A stretch of 64,000 nucleotides of DNA, taken from assembly GCA_002308995.1 (NCBI GenBank), contig DBWQ01000009.1:62001-126000 (forward strand), written 5' to 3'. The stretch is from Clostridiales bacterium UBA1234. Its GTDB lineage: Bacteria; Bacillota; Clostridia; TANB77; UBA1234. A model generated the notes under the pieces. That model had not been told where the DNA came from. It saw only the letters and a program-made list of their open reading frames with translations, and did not search any database. Positions 1 through 7,946 of the stretch are shown here, one piece after another. The position numbers were made by a program, and so were the translations under genes. Position 1 is the first letter of the stretch. Every line of letters starts with the position of its first letter.

Positions 1-2
1 GG

Positions 3-650
3 AAACTTCCAGCAAATGTGGGAATTATTGCCACAGGAAACGAGGTAGAAGATTCTGCTGCTGCTACCGAAATGCCAGAGCCACTTCGCGATCGTTTTGT
101 TCACATCAATGTGCATACTTCACTAGAAGAATGGCTTGATTGGGCGGGAAAAAATGAGATTCATCCAGCTATTATTTCGTACCTTACGTTTAGGGGAGAA
201 AGTGCTTTAAGAAGCCAAAAAAAGGAAGGCGAAATTTACACTACCCCAAGAACGTGGGAGAGAGCCTCTAAGATGCTAAATGCTACTAATGACGTGAGAG
301 ATTTGTTCCCAGTGATTGGGGATTATCAAGCAACGGATTTTATCGCTTTTTGCAATATGATGACGATAGATAAAGAAGATATAATAAATGGAAATGTGGA
401 TAGTTATGTGTTTGATGATATGGACATTGCCATGAAGATGGCGATGGTAAGAAGCTTAAATGATGTGACGATAGAGGAATTTGAAACAGTAAGAAATTTT
501 GTCAAAACAGCTGGAAAAGAACCACTAGCCTTATTTGAAAACTTATGGATTTCTGGTGCAAAAGAGGAAAAGTATGAAAGACTAGAAAAAGTGGCAGAGA
601 TACATATGGAAGAGGAAGAACAAGAAGGAGTTGGTACCTATGAATACTAA
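3..650 (+). CDS. MoxR-type AAA+ ATPase, C-terminal part (cut by window edge)
   Basis: The open frame runs in from the left edge, so the N-terminal half with Walker A and B lies outside the window. What remains opens with the sensor/arginine-finger region of MoxR-like ATPases: a TGN turn followed by MPEPLRDRF, which is typical of members that work with VWA-domain partners. The rest is the helical lid and a poorly conserved tail rich in Glu. The stop codon overlaps the start of the next gene, a metallopeptidase/VWA-like protein, as expected for a MoxR-VWA pair acting as an ATP-driven remodelling or maturation unit. The substrate is unknown. Family assignment is firm; the specific role is inferred only from the pairing. 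Confidence 0.85.
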   Translation, partial: KLPANVGIIATGNEVEDSAAATEMPEPLRDRFVHINVHTSLEEWLDWAGKNEIHPAIISYLTFRGESALRSQKKEGEIYTTPRTWERASKMLNATNDVRDLFPVIGDYQATDFIAFCNMMTIDKEDIINGNVDSYVFDDMDIAMKMAMVRSLNDVTIEEFETVRNFVKTAGKEPLALFENLWISGAKEEKYERLEKVAEIHMEEEEQEGVGTYEY

Positions 651-2064
651 TTTAAAAAGTGTGATTCGAAAAATACTAGTGAAATTTCCGTCTTTTGGAC
701 ATACTCTTGCCAATATCCAAATCAAAGAAAATGCATTGATTCAAACAGCTTGTACCAATGGACAAGTATTATACTATAATCCTAACTTCATTGATAGTTT
801 GTCAGAAAGTCAAAAAGTGTTTTTATTATCGCATGAAATATGCCATGTGGAGCTAGAACACATGGAACGAGGAAAGGATAAAAACCCTAGATTATGGAAC
901 ATTGCAACAGATGCGGTGATTAATGCCTATTTAGAGCATGCTGGATTAGAGCCCATTGAAGGATGTGTCCAAATGCCTGATGCCTATCAAATGCGAGCAG
1001 AAGATATGTATGATACACTACTAAAAGAAGCAGAAGCTTCTCAAGAAAAACAAGATCAGTCAAATGAAGAAACATCATCCAATGAGCAAGAAGAAACTGC
1101 TCAGAAACAAAAAGAATCCACTCAGGAGCCAGAAGAAACTACTCAAAAGCAACAAGAAACTATGAATGCAAAGGAGCAAGAAAAACTTGCCAAAAGAATT
1201 CAAGAATTGGAAGAAAAATATGGCAAAGGCCATGCCTCTCATGAAGAGTGGAAAGAGGCTCCTCACCATCAAGTACCTTCATCTGCCAAAGATGAAAAAG
1301 CATTTTTTGAAGAAAACGAAGCAGAAAAACAAAAAAAGCTAGAAGACATGAGAAAACAAATTATTGCAGAAAGTACCCAAGGAGTTGGACAGGAGAGTTT
1401 TGGTCAAACATTTAAAGTTGAAATGGAAGAAGAAAAAAAGAAGGTAGTAGATTGGAAAAAAATCTTAAAAGCAACGCTAGTAGGCAATCAATATGATTGG
1501 CGTTTAAGCCATCGTGTGAGAAATGGTGTGGTGCCTTATGAACTAAAAAAAGTTCCTCATCCTGTCACAGAGATTTTGCTTGATACAAGTGGCTCCATCA
1601 GCGACGTACTTCTTAGAAACTTTTTGAATGAATGTATGGGTGTTTTAAAAACTTCTCGTTTAAAAGTAGGTTGTTTTGATACTAGGTTTTATGGTTTTCA
1701 TGAAATTCGCTCCAAAAGAGATATTGAAAATATGACTTTTGAAGGACGAGGAGGGACCGATTTTAATGCTGCAGTGAATGCATTCTCGAAAAGTGCGGAT
1801 AATCGCATTGTCTTTACAGATGGCTGTGCAAATACCCCTGAAAAAACTTGCAGAGCCACATGGGTAATCTTTGATGATGGTGATAATTATTCGCGAGGTT
1901 ATGCTGAGGAACTAAACCCTCCTGGAGGGAAAAAGATAATGATTCCTTACGATGCCTACTGCGAATTGACACAAGAAAGCCCAAGAGAGTGTGATGATTA
2001 TGATGATTATGATGACTATAATGATTATGATGACTATAATGATTATGATACCCTTGCTGAGTAA
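640..2064 (+). CDS. VWA-like / putative metallopeptidase protein (DUF2201 type)
   Basis: About 474 residues. The ATG at 640 is preferred over the upstream TTG because an AAGGAG lies 9 bases before it. An N-terminal domain carries HEICH near residue 65, a zinc-metallopeptidase-like motif, with further acidic and His residues downstream. A Glu/Gln/Lys-rich low-complexity linker follows (about residues 135-250). The C-terminal domain is VWA-like, with a MIDAS-type DTSGS near residue 313 and TDG near 393. This is the usual partner of the upstream MoxR-type ATPase, and the two genes overlap by 11 bases. The extreme C-terminus is a run of about 20 Asp/Tyr/Asn residues, probably an acidic tail. Catalytic activity is unproven for this family. 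Confidence 0.85.
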   Translation: MNTNLKSVIRKILVKFPSFGHTLANIQIKENALIQTACTNGQVLYYNPNFIDSLSESQKVFLLSHEICHVELEHMERGKDKNPRLWNIATDAVINAYLEHAGLEPIEGCVQMPDAYQMRAEDMYDTLLKEAEASQEKQDQSNEETSSNEQEETAQKQKESTQEPEETTQKQQETMNAKEQEKLAKRIQELEEKYGKGHASHEEWKEAPHHQVPSSAKDEKAFFEENEAEKQKKLEDMRKQIIAESTQGVGQESFGQTFKVEMEEEKKKVVDWKKILKATLVGNQYDWRLSHRVRNGVVPYELKKVPHPVTEILLDTSGSISDVLLRNFLNECMGVLKTSRLKVGCFDTRFYGFHEIRSKRDIENMTFEGRGGTDFNAAVNAFSKSADNRIVFTDGCANTPEKTCRATWVIFDDGDNYSRGYAEELNPPGGKKIMIPYDAYCELTQESPRECDDYDDYDDYNDYDDYNDYDTLAE

Positions 2065-2123
2065 AATGAAGAAAAAAATGCCCAAATGTTCGTCAAGACG
2101 TTCACATAAAATTCACAGTATTT

Positions 2124-2150
2124 TTAGCACTCTCTACTTGACTTTGCTAA
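2124..2150 (+). promoter_or_regulatory. CIRCE-like HrcA operator upstream of hsp20
   Basis: A perfect left half TTAGCACTC, a 9-base spacer and a right half CTTTGCTAA. The right half matches 6 of 9 positions of the CIRCE consensus GAGTGCTAA. The spacing is exactly that of CIRCE and the site overlaps the presumed -35 box of the small heat-shock gene. HrcA repression is inferred; hrcA itself is not in the window. Confidence 0.65.
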
Positions 2151-2165
2151 TAAAAGTGGTATAAC
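2138..2165 (+). promoter_or_regulatory. Promoter of hsp20
   Basis: TTGACT at 2138-2143, a 16-base spacer and TATAAC at 2160-2165. The -35 box lies inside the CIRCE-like operator, so repressor binding would block it. A long leader of about 100 bases follows before the coding start. Confidence 0.6.
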
Positions 2166-2272
2166 TATAATTGTAATAAGAAAAAACATATATGCATACC
2201 CTACAAAAAGAGTATCAACATGTATGAACTTTCCTATTAAAGTAATCATATATTTTAAAAGGAGTGGTTTTT

Positions 2273-2695
2273 ATGTTGATGGTACCAAGAAAAAGAAACG
2301 AGTTTGATTTATTTAATGATTTTTTCGGAGGCGACGATTTCTTTACGAGAAGAGAAAGCACTATTATGAAGACAGATATTAAGGAAAAGAAGGATAGCTA
2401 TGTCATCGAGATGGATCTTCCAGGCTACGAAAAAGAAAACATTAACCTAGAACTTAAGGATGGATACCTAAATGTATCGGCTAAAGTTGAAAAAGAAGAA
2501 AAGAACGATGAAAATGAAAAGTTTGTACACAAAGAAAGATTCTATGGACATTGTGCAAGAAGCTTTTATGTAGGTGAGCAAATCACAGAGGAAGACATTA
2601 AGGCTGAGTTTAAGAACGGTACCTTAAAGGTTAGTGTTCCAAAGAAAGAAGAGAAGAAAGAACTTCCAGAAGCAAAGCATATTCAAATTCAATAA
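2273..2695 (+). CDS. Hsp20/alpha-crystallin small heat-shock protein
   Basis: About 140 residues, a usual length for bacterial small heat-shock proteins. The ATG at 2273 sits 8 bases after AAAAGGAG, which decides against the upstream GTG. The central alpha-crystallin domain shows the typical MDLPGYEKENI and GYLNVSAK blocks and a final NGTLKVSVPK strand. A short charged tail ends in IQIQ, resembling the IxI motif that docks into neighbouring subunits. It is an ATP-independent holdase that keeps unfolding proteins soluble. It is monocistronic, preceded by a CIRCE-like operator and followed by a strong terminator, consistent with heat-shock control shared with clpB. Confidence 0.95.
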   Translation: MLMVPRKRNEFDLFNDFFGGDDFFTRRESTIMKTDIKEKKDSYVIEMDLPGYEKENINLELKDGYLNVSAKVEKEEKNDENEKFVHKERFYGHCARSFYVGEQITEEDIKAEFKNGTLKVSVPKKEEKKELPEAKHIQIQ

Positions 2696-2703
2696 AAAAG
2701 AAG

Positions 2704-2730
2704 GCTCCCTGAAAAGGGAGCTTTTTTTTT
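2704..2730 (+). terminator. Rho-independent terminator after hsp20
   Basis: GCTCCCT / AGGGAGC stem with a 4-base loop, followed by ten T. A second weaker hairpin (GGACAA / TTGTCC, 2742-2759) with six T follows. Confidence 0.9.
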
Positions 2731-2835
2731 CGGCCAAAAAGGGACAACCTTTTTTGTCCGATTTTTTGTTGAATTGCCATTTTTTTTGCGATACAATAAT
2801 ATTAGATTAAATGGATGACGAAGGAGGATAATAAG

Positions 2836-3390
2836 ATGGAGTTTTGGAGTCAAAATAAGGTTTGGATTGTTGTGGTTTCGGTAGTGATGATTTGCATCAT
2901 CATTTATAACATGATGTTCAAAAAAAGAAACAAGGTAAAAACTGCGTTTTCAAGTTTGGATGTGATGCTGAAGAAAAGATATGATGTGATGCCTAATTTA
3001 GTATCGATGGTTCAAAACTACATGACGCACGAAAGTGAACTTTTAACCAAACTAACTAGCTTGAGAGAAAGAGCGCAAAGTGCAAGTTCTATAGAAGAAA
3101 ATATAGATCTTAATAACGAAATTGATGCCAATATGAGAAAACTAAAAGTATCGTTTGAAGCATACCCAGATTTAAAAGCAAATCAAAACTTTTTGCATAT
3201 GCAAGCAGTTTTAAATGATATCGAAGAGCAAATTTCGGCTGCCAGAAGAACCTATAATGCACATGTGGAAGACTATAATAATTTAATTGGCATCATCCCA
3301 ATGAATTTGTTTGCGCTTTTATTCAGATTTAAACCATATAAACTATTTGAAATCACCAATGAAGAAAGAGAGAGTAAAAAATGGATGTAA
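2836..3390 (+). CDS. LemA family membrane-anchored protein
   Basis: About 184 residues. The ATG at 2836 follows AAGGAGG by 8 bases; an ATG at 2815 lies upstream of that site and is less likely. One N-terminal transmembrane segment (about residues 8-27) is followed by a helical cytoplasmic or extracytoplasmic domain with LKKRYDVMPNLVSMVQNYM. This is the conserved LemA pattern of long helices (R-x-D-L-I-P-N-L-V-x-x-V-K-x-Y in other members). The closing block, near YNNLIGIIPMNLFA, is also typical of LemA. The biochemical role of LemA proteins is not settled. It overlaps the next gene, which encodes the DUF3137 protein commonly found with LemA, so the two are probably translated together. Confidence 0.9.
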   Translation: MEFWSQNKVWIVVVSVVMICIIIYNMMFKKRNKVKTAFSSLDVMLKKRYDVMPNLVSMVQNYMTHESELLTKLTSLRERAQSASSIEENIDLNNEIDANMRKLKVSFEAYPDLKANQNFLHMQAVLNDIEEQISAARRTYNAHVEDYNNLIGIIPMNLFALLFRFKPYKLFEITNEERESKKWM

Positions 3391-4454
3391 CCGTAAAAAG
3401 TTTAGAAGATTTTGAAAAATACTATCAAAGTAACTATCAAGAGGTTGTATCTCAGTTTTATGAAAGAATTAAAAGCAAAAAAGGAGAAATTATTGGATTA
3501 AGAGTAGCCATTGGAGTGATTCTATGCCTTTTAGTCCCAACACTTTGTGAGACTCTTCATTTGAAAGAGATTTTGGGGAGCCGTTATAGTGTGCTCTTAT
3601 ATTGTGCGTATGCACTGATTTTGCTTGGAACCTTTTTTGCCATTAAAACATCTTTAGCAAAGTTATTTCAAGAACAAAGTGAAACAATGATCAAAGACAT
3701 CATTGCCTTTATTTGTTCTAAGAATAAAGACGAAGTTATGTTTGAGCCGAAACTGATGATAAGCACTGAAGCATTGGAAAAAATGGAGCTATTTAATTTG
3801 GACGTTGTTAAGTATACGGGAAAAAACTATATCAAAGCACCATTTTTTAAGAATAACATGGTATTTGCAGATATGAAAACCTACACGGTTGAAATTGTAG
3901 AAACCAAAAAGACAATCTATAAAAAAGGCAAGAAATATATTAGAACCATTCGCAAAAGGAAGAAAAAGACATTTTTTGAGGGCGTTTATGTTGGGGCCAC
4001 CTTAAATAAAAAGAATACCAATCAAATCTATTTAATTCCCAACAATTTTAACGATACCGTACTACAAAGCAAAATCATGAGTTATATCAAATTTCACGGA
4101 GTGCCAGTAGAATTAGAAAATTTGGAGTTTTCTAAAAAGTACAGAGTTTTTTGTGATGATGAGGTTCAAGCAAGGTATATTTTATCACTGGGACTTATGG
4201 AAAGAATCAATCAATTAGACAAACTCTTTGCGGGTAAAAAGTATATTGTTTTTAAAGAAGGAAAAAGATTTGCAATTTGCTTAGAGGGAGTTTCTATTCG
4301 AGAAATTAAAAACTTAACCCTTCCTGTATTTAGAAATGAGAAAAAAGAAGCTGCCATTCTTCGTAAGATGTATGAAAAACTAAGCAGATTTTTTGAAATT
4401 TATGATGTGTTAGACTTGGGAAATGACTTATATACAAAGTATTTAGAAAAATAG
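3381..4454 (+). CDS. DUF3137-like membrane protein
   Basis: About 357 residues with two transmembrane helices near residues 40-60 and 70-92, then a long soluble domain. The sequence and its position directly after lemA fit the DUF3137 (galanin-like) family. The start codon overlaps the lemA end by ten bases, so translational coupling is likely. A basic patch near residues 175-195 (many Lys/Arg) lies after a beta-rich stretch. No catalytic motif is visible. A function with LemA at the membrane is inferred from gene order only. Confidence 0.75.
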   Translation: MDVTVKSLEDFEKYYQSNYQEVVSQFYERIKSKKGEIIGLRVAIGVILCLLVPTLCETLHLKEILGSRYSVLLYCAYALILLGTFFAIKTSLAKLFQEQSETMIKDIIAFICSKNKDEVMFEPKLMISTEALEKMELFNLDVVKYTGKNYIKAPFFKNNMVFADMKTYTVEIVETKKTIYKKGKKYIRTIRKRKKKTFFEGVYVGATLNKKNTNQIYLIPNNFNDTVLQSKIMSYIKFHGVPVELENLEFSKKYRVFCDDEVQARYILSLGLMERINQLDKLFAGKKYIVFKEGKRFAICLEGVSIREIKNLTLPVFRNEKKEAAILRKMYEKLSRFFEIYDVLDLGNDLYTKYLEK

Positions 4455-4467
4455 AGAAGGAGAATGG

Positions 4468-5532
4468 ATGAGAGTACAAAAGATTGAAAAAGATGAATTT
4501 AGCACGAAATTATATTGCCTTTTAACATTTCGCGTTTCTTGGGAACAATTGGTATGTATGATTGATGCAATTATTCAGCGTGACTTTAAAGAAAATATTT
4601 ACGATTTATATGTTAGTGATTCTAATGGAAAAGAGACACCAGTAGTTGGAGAAATTAGACAACATCATTTTCAAATTCATGAATGTCCTTTTTATCAAAG
4701 AGAAAGTGGCTCTATTACTATTTACGGTGCTTCAAGTATTTGGGGAGTGGATATTTCATTTACGATATGGAATCAACTGGATAAATGTTTGGTTAAAATA
4801 TACAAAGATCCCTTTATAGAAAAAGAGGGGGAGCAAGTGTATGATAGGTATTTAGATAGTATTGAAATTGAAGGATTTGTCAATTATACGAGAAGGCAAT
4901 ATGAGAATAAAACCGCGGAAAAGACAAAGGTTCCCCAAAAAGAAGAACCACAAAATGGCATGATGAATGCGGAATGCTTTGCATGTCATACGAAATTTCA
5001 AATAGATGGCACGCAGATTCCTAAAACCCAAAAGACATTTTATTTTACGTGTCCAAAATGTGGCATGGAGCTAAAACTTGGCAATCCAAACTTTCAAGAA
5101 CAAACATCAAATGAACCGGCGTCACCAAAGAATGACATAAAAAAAGAAGCATCTACAGAAAATACGGTATCAGAAAGAGAACAATTACTTAATGTTATGG
5201 TGTTGCCAAAGGACATTAGAAGTAGATCTTTGGAAGAACAAGTAAAAATGATTGGATTGCAAATCAACGAAATTAAAAAAGTGCTAAATGAAATCAAAAG
5301 TAATCCATCGACATATATGCTAAGCAAAAGGCAAGAAGCCACACAAAAAAATGTCCTTAATCGCATCAATGAGAAAAATTACATAGAGGCATTTTTTGAG
5401 CTTGCTGATTTTGTGGATGATTACGGTAATCGACATGAGGGAAAAGTATTTGAGGAAGAAAAAAAGCTGGTAAGCGATATGGTTAATAGGATTTTGATTG
5501 CCATATCAAACAATACGAAATCAAATGGTTAA
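4468..5532 (+). CDS. Uncharacterised protein with internal zinc ribbon
   Basis: About 354 residues, last gene of the lemA operon, starting 13 bases after the DUF3137 gene with AAGGAG six bases ahead of the ATG. The N-terminal half looks like a compact beta-rich domain. In the middle, CFACH and CPKCG pairs 25-30 residues apart form a clear zinc-ribbon signature similar to MJ0042-type ribbons. A charged linker and a helical C-terminal domain follow. I do not recognise the family. The zinc ribbon suggests nucleic-acid or protein binding, and the context suggests a role with LemA and DUF3137 at the cell envelope. Confidence 0.7.
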   Translation: MRVQKIEKDEFSTKLYCLLTFRVSWEQLVCMIDAIIQRDFKENIYDLYVSDSNGKETPVVGEIRQHHFQIHECPFYQRESGSITIYGASSIWGVDISFTIWNQLDKCLVKIYKDPFIEKEGEQVYDRYLDSIEIEGFVNYTRRQYENKTAEKTKVPQKEEPQNGMMNAECFACHTKFQIDGTQIPKTQKTFYFTCPKCGMELKLGNPNFQEQTSNEPASPKNDIKKEASTENTVSEREQLLNVMVLPKDIRSRSLEEQVKMIGLQINEIKKVLNEIKSNPSTYMLSKRQEATQKNVLNRINEKNYIEAFFELADFVDDYGNRHEGKVFEEEKKLVSDMVNRILIAISNNTKSNG

Positions 5533-5578
5533 GGTACACTTTGTGAGAAAATAAGTAACTTGCAAAATAACAATAAAA

Positions 5579-5622
5579 GCCCCTATTGAGCCAAAAGATG
5601 ATGGCACAATAGGGGTTTTTTT
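5579..5622. terminator. Bidirectional terminator
   Basis: CCCCTATTG / CAATAGGGG nine-base stem around an 18-base loop, with a T run on the plus strand and A-rich sequence on the other side. It sits between convergent genes. Confidence 0.8.
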
Positions 5623-5632
5623 ACGTGTATTT

Positions 5633-6589
5633 TTAGTTTCCTTCAAAATCTGGTTCTACATCATAATAAACAGGTTCATCAAAGTTTTCATCTTCCACCG
5701 TACAATTTGTCATCGTATATGCTTCCTTATCGCCAAACGCTGGGTAAGTGTTATCTTTAAAAGTACAATGCTCCAAGATAATATCAGAGCAAGAATAAGT
5801 GGAAAACAAAGAAGTATACTCTTTGCATAAGTTTTCATACACATCACAGTTTTTAAGAGTAAATCTATGGCAGTTTTCTAGCACAAAACCGGAGTATTCT
5901 TGGTTGTTGTGAAAAGAACTATCTTCAAAACTAAAATCATTGCAACTATGTAACTCCAAAATACCTTCTGTGCAATCATAGATTTCAGAGTTGGTAACAG
6001 TAACATGAGAAGTGTCATTTGCGATGATGCCATAAGTACCACAGCCATATAAATGGCAATCATCTACAGTGATATTTTGACAATCTTCTAAATGAAGGAC
6101 ACCACCAAAGCAGGTTCCCTTTTCCACTTCGTGACCTAGGGTAAGGCCGCTTAATTTGATATCGTGACACTTTTTAAAATTGAGAACATTGACGTGACCA
6201 GAAGAAACAACCAGTGTTGTCGGTGCTTTTTCTGCCACAATCTCTATATGATCCACATCATGAATCGTGTATTCATTTCCAATAAACCAATCATCGGTTT
6301 CAACCCATTCATTTGTGATGGGAGAAGGAATAGAAGATAGGTTATACATAGTTTCTGTTAAGATGAATCTTGTATATGGTTTGATATTTTCTAATAAATC
6401 TTTAGGAGTAGAAACTTTGATTTCCGTATAGTTTGGCTCATTTTTAACCTCATTTTTTTCTTCTAATTCAGTTACGGTAGTGGCTTCAGTATCTACGGGT
6501 TTGTTAGTTTCCTTTTCCCTAGCAGTTTGACAACCAGTTAGCACCAATAACATGATGACTAGTAAGATAATAAGAGTTATTTTTTTCAT
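5633..6589 (-). CDS. Lipoprotein with right-handed parallel beta-helix
   Basis: About 318 residues. The N-terminus is a lipoprotein signal peptide with lipobox LTGC near residue 19, so the mature protein is anchored to the outer face of the membrane. A charged linker follows. From about residue 110 the sequence is a series of short repeats rich in N, D, C and S with regular hydrophobics (for example ITVDDCHLYGCGTYGI and VTVTNSEIYDCTEGI). This is the coil pattern of pectate-lyase/NosD-type parallel beta-helices. Such proteins bind or cleave polysaccharides, but no catalytic residues can be assigned. GGAGGG precedes the ATG on the minus strand. It stands alone, convergent with the lemA operon. 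Confidence 0.8.
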   Translation of the reverse strand: MKKITLIILLVIMLLVLTGCQTAREKETNKPVDTEATTVTELEEKNEVKNEPNYTEIKVSTPKDLLENIKPYTRFILTETMYNLSSIPSPITNEWVETDDWFIGNEYTIHDVDHIEIVAEKAPTTLVVSSGHVNVLNFKKCHDIKLSGLTLGHEVEKGTCFGGVLHLEDCQNITVDDCHLYGCGTYGIIANDTSHVTVTNSEIYDCTEGILELHSCNDFSFEDSSFHNNQEYSGFVLENCHRFTLKNCDVYENLCKEYTSLFSTYSCSDIILEHCTFKDNTYPAFGDKEAYTMTNCTVEDENFDEPVYYDVEPDFEGN

Positions 6590-6754
6590 GATTCATCCCT
6601 CCATTTTTATCTTAAGATAGAATATCATAGAAAAATGATTTTTTCAAGTTAACGAAGGAAGAAACGATTGGTGTTTGTCATGGATAGGCACATTACTCTT
6701 GACAGAACAGATTCTTTTGCTATGATAATGTTAGAGTGAAAAGGGGAGAAAAGG

Positions 6755-7873
6755 ATGAAAACAAACATAGAATTAGTGAACAAGAGTATTGCAGCATCTT
6801 TATTAATCGCTTTGGGAGACTTTGCTTTATTAAAGCTTGGAACACCAATTGGTCCTGTGATTTTTGCTCTGGGACTTTTAGGTGTTTGTTACATGAATCT
6901 AAACTTATTTACAGGGAAATGTGGTTTTGTGTTTTCAGATAAAATCAAATGGGAAGACTTGCTGACGATACTTATCGTTAATTTGGTAGCAGGATATATG
7001 ATGGGTCTTGTGTTTTCTATTACCGATTATGATGTATATAAAAATGCAATTGCCAAGGTGGCAACATGGGATGTATCGATTGCTTTTTTCGTTAGGTCTA
7101 TTTTGTGTGGCGTTATTATGTATGTGGCAGTATTACTATACAAAAAGGGAACACCTCTTGGAATTTTATATGGCATTCCATTATTTATTTTTTGTGGATT
7201 TCAACACTGTATTGCTAATATTATCACGCTAGGGGCAGCTAGAACCTTTCATCTTTCTATTTATGTGTGTGTACTAGGTAATTTGATAGGTTCACTTCTC
7301 ATTTGGTATCTTTCGAAAGAAAGAGAAACTGTAATCATCCAAGAAAAACCGCAAGTGTTAGCACTTAGTCAAATTTCGACTATTTCTCAAGACGAAGTTC
7401 AAAATGCATTTGCAGTTTCTTCTCAAAACGTTATCAAGGGACTTGGCAAAAAAATAAAACCTTCTGAAGCATTTTTTAAAGTGATTTTGAAAAATGAAGG
7501 AGAAGAAATAGTCGAAAACATTTCCTTTTATTCATTTCACAATGGTAAACAGTGTGAAAATGTGAAAAAAGAGAACACAAAACATCTTAAAATCATAGCA
7601 AATCAAGAATTAGAAATTGATTTTGATGTGAAATATTTTGTCAAAAAAGAAGAACAAGGAGTTTTAAAAGCTGACTGCGTTCATTTACTTTGTGAGTACG
7701 AGGATAGTAAGAAACAGAAGCATCAAATGATTTTAGGGATTGTCATCAAGGATGAAAAAGAGAAAATTCCTGTTTTTGAAAGCTTTGTGAGAGTAGAAAA
7801 GTCAAGTGAGTTTAAAGAAGCACTTAAGCAATACCAAGAAGTGTATGAGAAAATTCAAAAGAAAATAGTCTAA
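6755..7873 (+). CDS. FNT-family (formate/nitrite) channel with C-terminal extension
   Basis: About 372 residues. The first 195 residues form six hydrophobic segments with the FNT landmarks: GPVIFALGLLGV, then LFTGKCG at the end of helix 2, and CGFQHCIANI, which matches the FNT pore motif with its central histidine. Members move formate, nitrite or hydrosulfide. The substrate cannot be read from this sequence. Unusually, about 170 extra residues follow the last helix. They are beta-rich and charged, with blocks such as ILKNEGEEIVENISFYSF resembling an immunoglobulin-like or CARDB-like sandwich, and end in a helix. Normal FNT proteins stop near residue 260-280. The extension should be cytoplasmic. 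A hairpin terminator follows immediately. Confidence 0.8.
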   Translation: MKTNIELVNKSIAASLLIALGDFALLKLGTPIGPVIFALGLLGVCYMNLNLFTGKCGFVFSDKIKWEDLLTILIVNLVAGYMMGLVFSITDYDVYKNAIAKVATWDVSIAFFVRSILCGVIMYVAVLLYKKGTPLGILYGIPLFIFCGFQHCIANIITLGAARTFHLSIYVCVLGNLIGSLLIWYLSKERETVIIQEKPQVLALSQISTISQDEVQNAFAVSSQNVIKGLGKKIKPSEAFFKVILKNEGEEIVENISFYSFHNGKQCENVKKENTKHLKIIANQELEIDFDVKYFVKKEEQGVLKADCVHLLCEYEDSKKQKHQMILGIVIKDEKEKIPVFESFVRVEKSSEFKEALKQYQEVYEKIQKKIV

Positions 7874-7883
7874 ATAAAAAGCC

Positions 7884-7915
7884 AAAAGCAAGTGATTGAA
7901 AAGTCACTTGCTTTT
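7884..7915 (+). terminator. Terminator after FNT gene
   Basis: AAAAGCAAGTGA / TCACTTGCTTTT twelve-base stem with an 8-base loop. TTGAAA in the loop and TATGAT at 7920-7925 (18-base spacing) may form the promoter of the next gene, overlapping the terminator. Confidence 0.7.
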
Positions 7916-7946
7916 ATGGTATGATAGTACCAAAGGGGAGAAGAAT

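Noticed and set aside
1075..1272. Open frame on the minus strand within the VWA-like gene
   Set aside because: It runs antisense through the low-complexity Glu/Gln/Lys linker and has no start signal, so it is an artefact of skewed base use.
7916..7946. Purine riboswitch before the purine permease
   Set aside because: The leader is only about 30 bases after the terminator and shows none of the conserved purine-aptamer loops.
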